NCBI GenBank assembly: GCA_002403095.1 | Contig: DHHC01000001.1 | Location: 1 to 5,863 of the forward strand | From: Leptolinea sp. UBA4782 | GTDB lineage: Bacteria; Chloroflexota; Anaerolineae; Anaerolineales; Anaerolineaceae | Direction: 5' to 3' | DNA: 5,863 bases | Shown: positions 1 through 5,863 of the stretch, in pieces | How positions within the stretch are numbered: position 1 is the first letter of the stretch | Layout: every line of letters begins with the position of its first letter | Program-made: the position numbers and the translations under genes | Notes under the pieces: generated by a model | What the model was told of the DNA's origin: nothing | What the model saw: the letters and a program-made list of their open reading frames with translations, nothing else | Databases searched by the model: none

Positions 1-5
1 GTTGG

Positions 6-32
6 TTGCATAATATTAATTTGTTATATAAT
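6..32 (+). promoter_or_regulatory. candidate sigma-70-type promoter ahead of the tad genes
   Basis: Positions 27-32 read TATAAT, a perfect match to the bacterial -10 consensus, inside a strikingly AT-rich stretch (about 10-33). The best -35 candidates are weak: TTGCAT at 6-11 with a short 15-nt spacer, or TTGGTT at 2-7 with a 19-nt spacer. If used, transcription would start near position 39-40 and leave a leader of about 30 nt before the cpaB-like gene. AT-rich sequence produces such boxes by chance and the upstream gene is not visible, so this is a candidate only. Confidence 0.35.
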
Positions 33-60
33 ACCGATTAGGAATGAATCTCCAATTCCA

Positions 61-66
61 AGGAGG
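61..66 (+). promoter_or_regulatory. ribosome binding site of the cpaB-like gene
   Basis: AGGAGG is a full-strength Shine-Dalgarno sequence five bases before the ATG at 72. It is the strongest such site in the window and fixes the start of the first gene. Confidence 0.85.
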
Positions 67-71
67 ATACT

Positions 72-1166
72 ATGGCTGCAGGTGGAAGAAAAACAGGACG
101 CATTTTCATTTTAGTTGCCTTATTGCTTATTCTGCTGGTGGTTGCAGCCGTAGTGCTGCTCAGGGATCAAATCTTTCCCACGCCTTCAGCCAGCAGCGAA
201 CCCACACCTATCCCCGCTACTGACCTGGTCAAGATCGCTGTCCTGGCACAGCCAGTAACGCACGGCACCCAAATTTCACAAGACCTGATCTTATTTGTGG
301 AATACCCACGCGCCAGCCTTACCGAGGGATTATTCTTCACCGAAGACCAGGTCGTTAACATTCTGGACAAGCGGGCAAAATTTGACCTGGCACAAGGAAC
401 CCCCCTGACACCAGCGCTGATCACTGATTCGCCTGCCGGCTCGTATGCCTCCTACCTCATTCCACGCGGTATGGTTGCCGTGTCCATTCCAATCAGCCGG
501 TTGACCTCCGTTGCATATGCGCTTCAGCCTGGCGACCATGTTAACATCATTGGATCACTCTTGCTCGTTGATATGGATGCTGAGTTCCAAACGATCCTCC
601 CGAATAATTCAGGCGTCATTTTGCTTCCAGGCGGTCCTCTGGGCGAAGCGAACCTGGGTACGGCAGTTATCCAGGGCGGTGAATTGGTGAGCGGGATGAC
701 GGGCCGGACAGTAATTGATACCACCCTCAACCAGGCGTTGTATGTTATTCCCTCCGAAGCCCAGCGCCCGCGGTTGATCAGCCAGACACTCATCCAGGAT
801 GTGGTTGTACTCTGGGTTGGCAATTTCCCGGAGGGTGAACTGGTAATGGGTCCCGCTCCGACTCCAACCCCAGCGCCAGAAGTAGAGGGGGAAGGTACAG
901 TTACCCCAGAGTATGTAAACCCGGATATTATTACTTTGATCGTGTCACCACAGGATGCTGTTACCCTCAATTACCTGATGCTTTCAGGAGCCCAATTGAA
1001 CCTGGCTTTAAGGGGAGCAGGTGATGACCAGCGTATTCCGACCGAAGCGGTTACACTCCAATTCCTCATGGAGCAGTATGGTATCCCATACCCTGCCAAA
1101 CTCCCTTACGGGATTCAACCCAGGGTTGATGAGATGATCTACCCATCGTTAGAAAACGGGCAATAG
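72..1166 (+). CDS. cpaB: Flp pilus assembly protein CpaB/RcpC, membrane-anchored
   Basis: A 364-residue protein of the CpaB/RcpC family, which helps assemble Tad/Flp pili outside the cytoplasmic membrane. A short basic N-terminus (residues 1-10) precedes one hydrophobic segment (about 11-31), so the rest should lie outside the cell membrane. A Pro/Thr/Ser-rich linker (36-50) leads to an SAF-like domain (about 53-118) and then the RcpC-type region: a conserved-looking block at 132-167 containing LQPGDHVNI, a strand at 236-250, and a C-terminal block at 285-318. Two insertions interrupt the core: a Gly-rich stretch at about 169-235, and a low-complexity Pro/Thr/Glu linker at 261-280. The start is set by AGGAGG at 61-66. 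It is the first gene of the visible cluster, 42 bp before cpaE. In diderms CpaB-type proteins act with the CpaC/RcpA secretin, but no secretin gene is next to it here. Family assignment is confident; the exact role without a secretin is unknown. Confidence 0.87.
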   Translation: MAAGGRKTGRIFILVALLLILLVVAAVVLLRDQIFPTPSASSEPTPIPATDLVKIAVLAQPVTHGTQISQDLILFVEYPRASLTEGLFFTEDQVVNILDKRAKFDLAQGTPLTPALITDSPAGSYASYLIPRGMVAVSIPISRLTSVAYALQPGDHVNIIGSLLLVDMDAEFQTILPNNSGVILLPGGPLGEANLGTAVIQGGELVSGMTGRTVIDTTLNQALYVIPSEAQRPRLISQTLIQDVVVLWVGNFPEGELVMGPAPTPTPAPEVEGEGTVTPEYVNPDIITLIVSPQDAVTLNYLMLSGAQLNLALRGAGDDQRIPTEAVTLQFLMEQYGIPYPAKLPYGIQPRVDEMIYPSLENGQ

Positions 1167-1208
1167 TGCCCACTATGCAGACAATAAAATGCTCTAACGG
1201 AGAGAGTT

Positions 1209-2423
1209 ATGGCACCTCAGGATAAAATTAGGGTCCTGTTGGTCGATGACATCACCGAAACTCGGGAGAACCTGAAAAGGCTGCTTCAATTTGACGCTGC
1301 TATTGAAGTAGTAGGTGAAGCCCGCGGTGGATATGAAGCCATCGAACTGGCAGCCCGGCTGAAACCTGATGTAATCGTGATGGATATCAACATGCCAGAT
1401 ATGGACGGCATTCAGGCTACTGAAGGGATCCGCAAAAAAGTCCCATACTGCCAGGTGATCATCCTCTCCGTACAAAATGATTTGCAATATATGCGGCGGG
1501 CAATGCTGGTTGGGGCGCGCGATTTTCTGGTTAAACCGCCCACTATTGATGAATTGACCTTAGCCGTCCACCGTGCCGGCGACCTTGCCAGGGAAGAACA
1601 GTCCAAGTACAACCTGAATTTGCAGCTCGCCTCAGCCCCCGGGGTAACAGGTTTTAGCCCACAGGCAGTTAATGGCAAAATCATCACCATCTACAGCCCA
1701 AAGGGTGGTACAGGCTGCACATCCATTGCCACAAACCTTGGTTTGGCGCTGGATGCATCGGCAAATAGAGTGGTGATGGTGGACAGCAGCATGCAGTATG
1801 GAGATATTCCGGTTTTCCTGAATGAACAGGTAAAAAATTCGGTCCTGGATTTAACCGTCCACTCAGAAGAATTGGATCCGGAAATCATTGACGAGGTAAT
1901 TGCCCGCCAGGAAAAAACCGGTTTGTATATCCTGGCTGCACCGCCGAGACCAGAGCTGGCAGAAAAAGTGACAGGCGACCAGTTTGGCAAACTGTTAACT
2001 TATATGCGGAACCTGTACAACTACATCATTATTGATACAACCCCGTACCTGTGTGATGCAGTGCAAACTGCGCTGGATGTTGCCGACGTAATCCTGCTTG
2101 TCACCACACAGGATATCCCAGCAATCAAGAATGCCAGCACTTTCCTGGCTCTTGCAGATGCACTGGGGATTTCCCGATCTAGAATTCTGTTCATCCTGAA
2201 CAAATTTGACCGCAGGGTTATGATAATGCCAGACCGTATTGCGAGCAACCTGAAACAGGATGTCGTCCTATCCATTCCCCTTGATGACCGTTTCATCAGT
2301 AATTCTATTAACCGGGGAGTGCCGCTTTATTTGGAAAATAAAGCACATCCCTTTATCCGCAGCATGGCTACCCTCGCTGACCTTGTAAAACAGAAACTTG
2401 GCAGCCTGGAAGGGACTCTATAA
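1209..2423 (+). CDS. cpaE: receiver domain-CpaE/TadZ ATPase fusion, pilus localisation/regulation
   Basis: A 404-residue, two-domain protein of the CpaE/TadZ family (MinD/ParA superfamily), which places the Tad machine in the cell. Residues 5-125 form a response-regulator receiver with the full catalytic set: acidic pair D13/D14, phospho-acceptor D59 in VMDINMPDMDG, S87 as the switch Thr/Ser, F106 as the switch aromatic, and K109-P110. A linker (about 128-156) leads to the ATPase. Its deviant Walker A reads SPKGGTGCTS: the signature lysine K165 is present, but the usual P-loop lysine is Cys170. The Walker A'-like VVMVDSSMQYGD (188-199) and Walker B-like YIIIDTTP (272-279, D276) follow. CpaE/TadZ proteins often have atypical P-loops, so this need not mean a broken protein. 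GGAG at 1199-1202, six bases before the ATG, supports the start. The gene lies 24 bp before cpaF. A plain ParA or NarL-type regulator is unlikely: there is no DNA-binding domain, and the neighbours are tad genes. Confidence 0.88.
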   Translation: MAPQDKIRVLLVDDITETRENLKRLLQFDAAIEVVGEARGGYEAIELAARLKPDVIVMDINMPDMDGIQATEGIRKKVPYCQVIILSVQNDLQYMRRAMLVGARDFLVKPPTIDELTLAVHRAGDLAREEQSKYNLNLQLASAPGVTGFSPQAVNGKIITIYSPKGGTGCTSIATNLGLALDASANRVVMVDSSMQYGDIPVFLNEQVKNSVLDLTVHSEELDPEIIDEVIARQEKTGLYILAAPPRPELAEKVTGDQFGKLLTYMRNLYNYIIIDTTPYLCDAVQTALDVADVILLVTTQDIPAIKNASTFLALADALGISRSRILFILNKFDRRVMIMPDRIASNLKQDVVLSIPLDDRFISNSINRGVPLYLENKAHPFIRSMATLADLVKQKLGSLEGTL

Positions 2424-2447
2424 CCGGGGTATTGCAGGAGATCTTCT

Positions 2448-3857
2448 ATGTCCATCCTCAAAAGAATTCAAAATGGTGAAGTCCGGACTTCAGGCGAGAC
2501 CCCTTCTACGCCTGTGCAATCTGTAAAACCCCCTGTTCAACCTCCTTCTCTGCAAGCACGCCGTATCAGCGCACCGCCTTCCTCAATCGGGCAGGACACT
2601 TACCAGGACCTCAAAACAAGGGTGCAGAACAAGCTGATTGCCGGTCTAGATCCAGGGATGGACGTGACAAAAACCAACGAGGTAAGGGTCACGATCCAGG
2701 AATTGTTCGAATCGATCCTCAACGAAGAAAATATCATCTTGACGCGGCCTGAGAGGAACCGCCTCTTTGAACAGATCTCAGCTGAAATCCTCGGTCTAGG
2801 ACCTATCCAGCCCCTGCTGGAAGATGACTCAATAACCGAGGTGATGGTAAATGGTGCTAAAAACATCTATATTGAGCGTAAAGGCAAAATCTACCGTGTG
2901 CCGTTGAGTTTTGAATCTAATGCCCATGTCATGCGGATCATTGACCGCATCGTTGCACCCATTGGACGCCGGGTGGATGAATCAAGCCCTTACGTTGATG
3001 CCCGCCTGCCGGATGGTTCCCGTGTAAATGTGATCATTCCACCCATCTCCCTGGTCGGGCCTGTGATCACCATCCGTAAATTTGCGCGCGATCCCATCAC
3101 AGTTGACCAACTGGTGGAATTCGGTACATCCACCCCAGAAGTAATCGAATTCTTAAGAGCCTGCGTGGCTTCCCGGTTAAACATTGTCATTTCCGGTGGT
3201 ACCGGTTCTGGGAAAACTACCCTTCTGAATATCCTTTCAGGGTTCATCCCGGCTGACGAACGCATTGTCACCATCGAAAATGCAGCCGAGCTCCAATTAC
3301 GACAGGAGCATGTCGTTACCCTGGAATCGCGCCCCCCAAATATTGAAAATAGAGGCGAGATCACTATCCGTCAGCTGGTGGTTAACGCCTTGCGTATGAG
3401 ACCAGACCGGATCATCGTAGGCGAAATTCGTGATGAAGCTGCCATTGATATGCTCCAGGCGATGAACACTGGTCATGATGGTTCAATGACTACCTTGCAC
3501 TCCAACAGCGCGCGCGACACCCTGGCCCGCCTTGAAACGATGGTGATGATGGCAGGCATGGAATTACCCGTACGGGCAATTCGCGAGCAAGTAGCATCAG
3601 CCATTGACCTGATTGTGCACCAGGAGAGGCTGCGCGATGGTACCCGCAAGATCTCTTCCGTTCAAGAAGTTGTCGGCATGGAAGGCGACATTATTACTAT
3701 GACCGAGCTGTTTGCTTTTGAACAAACCGGAATTGACAATGGGCAGATTCTTGGCAGACTCCGCCCGACCGGTTTGCGGCCTAAGTTCATGGAGAAGATT
3801 GAAGCATCAGGCATCAACCTGCCTCCAAGCATATTCGGGATTGGTGTACGAAGATAA
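2448..3857 (+). CDS. cpaF: CpaF/TadA family pilus assembly ATPase
   Basis: A 469-residue secretion ATPase of the type II/IV (PilT/VirB11) superfamily. As a hexamer at the inner face of the membrane it should power Flp pilus extension, and in some species retraction, through TadB/TadC. Residues 11-47 are a Pro/Ser-rich, probably disordered tail. An N-terminal domain (about 50-225) carries ILGLGPIQPLL and DARLPDGSRVN. The motor domain has Walker A GGTGSGKT (250-257, K256), an Asp-box region IVTIENAAELQL (273-284), EHVVTLESRPPN (287-298), Walker B RIIVGEIRDE (321-330, likely catalytic E326), and a His-box TGHDGSMTTLHSNS (341-354; H343, H351). Asn278 follows E277 where many homologues have Asp. 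The length is typical of the family and all main motifs are present, so it should be active. AGGAG at 2436-2440 lies seven bases before the ATG. The downstream tadB starts 14 bp after the stop. Confidence 0.96.
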   Translation: MSILKRIQNGEVRTSGETPSTPVQSVKPPVQPPSLQARRISAPPSSIGQDTYQDLKTRVQNKLIAGLDPGMDVTKTNEVRVTIQELFESILNEENIILTRPERNRLFEQISAEILGLGPIQPLLEDDSITEVMVNGAKNIYIERKGKIYRVPLSFESNAHVMRIIDRIVAPIGRRVDESSPYVDARLPDGSRVNVIIPPISLVGPVITIRKFARDPITVDQLVEFGTSTPEVIEFLRACVASRLNIVISGGTGSGKTTLLNILSGFIPADERIVTIENAAELQLRQEHVVTLESRPPNIENRGEITIRQLVVNALRMRPDRIIVGEIRDEAAIDMLQAMNTGHDGSMTTLHSNSARDTLARLETMVMMAGMELPVRAIREQVASAIDLIVHQERLRDGTRKISSVQEVVGMEGDIITMTELFAFEQTGIDNGQILGRLRPTGLRPKFMEKIEASGINLPPSIFGIGVRR

Positions 3858-3859
3858 CC

Positions 3860-3864
3860 AGAGG
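3860..3864 (+). promoter_or_regulatory. ribosome binding site deciding the tadB start
   Basis: AGAGG ends seven bases before the ATG at 3872. Another ATG, at 3868 in a different frame, is only three bases from it, too close for efficient initiation, and opens only a short frame. The spacing therefore favours 3872. Confidence 0.6.
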
Positions 3865-3871
3865 TAAATGA

Positions 3872-4840
3872 ATGAACCTCAGTCCACTTCTCATAATAGG
3901 TGTTGGCGGTGTTCTTGCACTGCTCCTGCTGATCATTGGCATTGCAGTTTCGGTGCGCCGAGACAGGTCGCTGGTTGATGAACGCCTGGAGAAGTATGCA
4001 GATAAGACCATCCCTGTTGAAGAGCGTGATCAAAGTACAGGCAGATTAACCACCTGGATCGACCAGAGGGTAGCTGGTTCAAGCCTTGGAGACAGGATTC
4101 GAAGGAACCTTTCGCAGGCTGATATTAAGATGAAAAGCGGCGAATACCTGGCTCTGCTGGTCATTTTGGTTGTCTTGATTGGTTTGTTTGGGTATTTCCT
4201 GGGAAACAGATCCATTGTCCTGGCTATTGCTGGCGGGGTGCTTGGTTTCTTCCTGCCCGGCATGTATGTGAACAGCCAAAAAAGGCGCAGGCTGGTTCGG
4301 TTTAATGACCAGTTGAGTGATATGTTGAACCTGGTGGTGAATGGACTGCGAGCGGGTTATTCCACCATGCAGGCAATGGAATCTGTAAGTAAGGAGCTTC
4401 CTTCTCCCATCAGTGATGAATTCCGCCGGGTTGTGCAGGAAATGCAGCTGGGTGTATCGATGGAAAAGGCGCTGGAAAACTTGCTGCGCCGTATTCCCAG
4501 CGATGACCTGGATTTAATCATCACTGCTATCAACGTACAGCGCGAAGTAGGCGGCAACCTGGCAGAAATTTTGGATACTATTTCGTACACAATCCGTGAA
4601 AGGGTAAGGATAAAAGGCGAAATCAGGGTCCTGACCACACAAGTTATGTACTCTGGTAGGTTCCTTGCCTTCATGCCGTTGATTGTGATTGGCATCCTTT
4701 ACCTGGTGAACCGTCCATACATGATGGAATTCTTTAAGGAAAGCAGCGGGATTTGCGGGTATATTGCATTGGGAGTGTCCTTGGTTCTGATTATCTTAGG
4801 CTACATTGCTATGAATAAACTTGCAGACATTGAAGTCTGA
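3872..4840 (+). CDS. tadB: TadB, inner-membrane platform protein of the Tad pilus
   Basis: A 322-residue integral membrane protein of the type II secretion F (GspF/T2SSF) superfamily. With TadC it should form the platform that couples the CpaF motor to pilin movement. Predicted hydrophobic segments lie at about 6-28, 91-111, 113-133, 262-279 and 295-314. A charged cytoplasmic region (29-88) separates the first two. The T2SSF domain covers about 146-275 and carries LNLVVNGLRAGYS (152-164), QEMQLGVSMEKAL (189-201), REVGGNLAEILD (224-235) and a basic stretch at 242-252. Its length and its place between cpaF and a second T2SSF gene are those of TadB. The order tadA-tadB-tadC and the longer cytoplasmic N-terminal region separate it from TadC. 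The start at 3872 follows AGAGG at 3860-3864. No damage is seen. Confidence 0.93.
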   Translation: MNLSPLLIIGVGGVLALLLLIIGIAVSVRRDRSLVDERLEKYADKTIPVEERDQSTGRLTTWIDQRVAGSSLGDRIRRNLSQADIKMKSGEYLALLVILVVLIGLFGYFLGNRSIVLAIAGGVLGFFLPGMYVNSQKRRRLVRFNDQLSDMLNLVVNGLRAGYSTMQAMESVSKELPSPISDEFRRVVQEMQLGVSMEKALENLLRRIPSDDLDLIITAINVQREVGGNLAEILDTISYTIRERVRIKGEIRVLTTQVMYSGRFLAFMPLIVIGILYLVNRPYMMEFFKESSGICGYIALGVSLVLIILGYIAMNKLADIEV

Positions 4841-4861
4841 CCTGTATTCCAGGAGTCCAAT

Positions 4862-5812
4862 ATGACTGGCGTTCTAATTCTTCTGCTTATCATTCTAATC
4901 ATTGGAGGGGTGCTGGTATACGTCGGGCTGCGCGCCCCTAAGGATACCGAAGAAGACCTCCTGCAGGACCGCCTTGCTGATTTCATTCAAAAAGGCGAAG
5001 CGGTTGACCTTGAAAAGCTAGAGATGTCTCGCCCCTTCACCGAGAGGGTAATCTATCCCGTTGCCCGAAAAATGGGTGAAATTGCAATTAAATTTACTCC
5101 ACAAAACGCCCTGAATTCCATTTCGCTGCAGCTTGAACGTGCCGGCAACCCCGGCAGAATGGATCCTCCGCTGTTTCTTGCCCTCCAATTTCTGGCAATG
5201 ATCCTTTTCGGTGGGCTGATCCTGCTCGTATTTACCGTTGGCCAAACCAAAAGGCCTTTTGGTACCGTGCTCCTTCTTGTGATTGTCTTTGGTATGGTTG
5301 GCTTCTTCTTCCCGCGCCTATGGCTGGGAAGCAGGATCAGCCGCAGGCAAAAATCAGTCCGGCGCGCACTGCCGGATGCGCTGGACTTATTAACAATCTG
5401 TGTCGAAGCCGGTCTCGGTTTTGACTCTGCCATGCAAAAAGTAACCGAGAAATGGCAGACTGAGTTATCGCTGGCATTTGCCCGGGTCTTAAGAGAAGTT
5501 CAGCTCGGAAAACTCCGGCGAGATGCCCTGAGAGACATGGCAGATAAGGTTGGCATTTCGGAGCTGACCAGTTTTGTGGCGGCAGTAATCCAGAGTGAAC
5601 AATTGGGAGTCAGCCTGGCAAAAGTGCTGCGGATCCAGGCCGACCAGATGCGAATCCGCCGCCGGCAGCACGCAGAAGAAGAAGCGCACAAAGCGCCAAT
5701 AAAAATGCTGATCCCGATGACCTTGCTTATCTTCCCATCACTGGTGATTGTCCTGCTCACACCGGCAGCTATCCGCCTGTTCCAATCAACACTCGCAGAT
5801 ATGTTTAGATAG
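4862..5812 (+). CDS. tadC: TadC, inner-membrane platform protein of the Tad pilus
   Basis: A 316-residue membrane protein and the second T2SSF-superfamily protein of the operon, expected to pair with TadB in the pilus platform. Hydrophobic segments are at about 2-22, 104-125, 133-153 and 281-305. The T2SSF domain spans about 170-298 and includes LPDALDLLTICVEAGLGFD (170-188), REVQLGKLRRDALRDMA (211-227), QSEQLGVSLAKVLR (244-257) and the Arg/Glu-rich stretch at 264-275 that leads into EAHKAPIKM (274-282), followed by the last membrane segment. These blocks match TadC better than TadB. AGGAG at 4851-4855, six bases before the ATG, supports the start. The gene lies 21 bp after tadB and 13 bp before the next open frame, so the operon probably continues. 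It looks intact. Confidence 0.93.
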   Translation: MTGVLILLLIILIIGGVLVYVGLRAPKDTEEDLLQDRLADFIQKGEAVDLEKLEMSRPFTERVIYPVARKMGEIAIKFTPQNALNSISLQLERAGNPGRMDPPLFLALQFLAMILFGGLILLVFTVGQTKRPFGTVLLLVIVFGMVGFFFPRLWLGSRISRRQKSVRRALPDALDLLTICVEAGLGFDSAMQKVTEKWQTELSLAFARVLREVQLGKLRRDALRDMADKVGISELTSFVAAVIQSEQLGVSLAKVLRIQADQMRIRRRQHAEEEAHKAPIKMLIPMTLLIFPSLVIVLLTPAAIRLFQSTLADMFR

Positions 5813-5816
5813 AGGG
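5811..5816 (+). promoter_or_regulatory. probable ribosome binding site of the truncated last gene
   Basis: AGAGGG overlaps the tadC stop codon and ends nine bases before the ATG at 5826. The overlap would favour translational coupling to tadC. It is a moderate match with a slightly long spacer. Confidence 0.45.
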
Positions 5817-5825
5817 CCAGAGTAA

Positions 5826-5863
5826 ATGGTCAATTTGCTGGCAGGTCGCACGACCCATCCAGC
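5826..5863 (+). CDS. start of a further operon gene, cut by the window end; product unknown
   Basis: An open frame begins at ATG 5826, 13 bp after the tadC stop, with AGAGGG at 5811-5816 as a possible ribosome binding site. Only 12 full codons are visible, MVNLLAGRTTHP, with no stop before the window ends. That is too short to assign a family. Its tight spacing and shared orientation suggest a continuing tad operon. TadD-like repeat proteins or TadE/F minor pilins are possible from the order of known tad loci, but nothing in these residues points to one of them. Confidence 0.5.
   Translation, partial: MVNLLAGRTTHP

Noticed and set aside
11..31. Palindromes TAATATTA (11-18) and TTATATAA (24-31) as possible operator sites
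   Set aside because: Short AT-only palindromes are common in AT-rich leaders and the two are not repeats of each other.
524..970. 148-residue minus-strand open frame inside cpaB
   Set aside because: It lies wholly opposite a well-supported gene and its low-complexity Ser/Pro/Gly content mirrors the Pro/Thr linker codons on the other strand. No family is recognisable.
1192..1204. CTCT/AGAG hairpin over the cpaE ribosome binding site
   Set aside because: A four-pair stem against a purine-rich ribosome binding site is expected by chance, and nothing extends it.
1209..2423. Frameshift or misassembly joining a response regulator to a ParA-like gene
   Set aside because: The frame is continuous through a plausible linker, and receiver-like domains fused to the ATPase are the known architecture of CpaE/TadZ.
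2439..2444. AGATCT palindrome overlapping the cpaF ribosome binding site
   Set aside because: A six-base palindrome with no loop cannot form a hairpin, and such words are frequent. There is no second copy nearby to suggest an operator.
3868..3870. Alternative ATG four bases before the tadB start, in another frame
   Set aside because: It sits only three bases from the Shine-Dalgarno sequence and its frame closes soon with a stop codon. The ATG at 3872 opens the full TadB protein with proper spacing.
3662..4033. 123-residue minus-strand open frame across the cpaF-tadB junction
   Set aside because: It overlaps two confident genes in antisense, resembles no known protein, and fits the open frames expected opposite biased coding sequence.
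72..5863. A novel system such as defence, mobile element or toxin-antitoxin
   Set aside because: All five complete genes fit the known Tad/Flp pilus pathway. No recombinase, repeats, nuclease or toxin signature is present.

Overview
The window holds the core of one tad (Flp-type pilus) assembly operon on the + strand: five complete genes packed head to tail and the first codons of a sixth. Short gaps (42, 24, 14, 21 and 13 bp) and a Shine-Dalgarno-like sequence before each start suggest one polycistronic transcript. No RNA gene, CRISPR array, insertion sequence or convincing terminator was found. The minus-strand reading frames look like shadows of the + strand genes.

The proteins look like those of Chloroflexota, probably Anaerolineae. 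The grounds are a CpaB homologue with Pro/Thr-rich linkers, a receiver domain fused to a CpaE/TadZ ATPase with the loop KGGTGCT, and the order cpaB-cpaE-cpaF-tadB-tadC with no secretin gene between cpaB and cpaE. This is judged from recalled family features, not from a database search, so the assignment is tentative. Base composition is roughly balanced and looks even across the genes, with no sign of recent transfer.

Layout: 1-71 is an AT-rich leader with a candidate -10 box and a strong ribosome binding site. 72-1166 encodes a membrane-anchored CpaB/RcpC protein. 1209-2423 encodes a receiver-CpaE/TadZ fusion, the likely localisation and regulatory factor. 2448-3857 encodes the CpaF/TadA hexameric ATPase. 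3872-4840 and 4862-5812 encode the paired inner-membrane platform proteins TadB and TadC. A new open frame starts at 5826 and runs off the window.

How they work together: CpaF should hydrolyse ATP at the cytoplasmic face and drive the TadB/TadC platform to extrude or retract Flp pilin. CpaE probably positions the machine, and its well-preserved receiver domain may let a histidine kinase control it. CpaB would act outside the membrane. The pilin, prepilin peptidase and TadE/F-like minor pilins are not in the window. The system itself is known. The points worth a second look are the missing P-loop lysine and intact phosphorylation site in CpaE, and the absence of a secretin gene.
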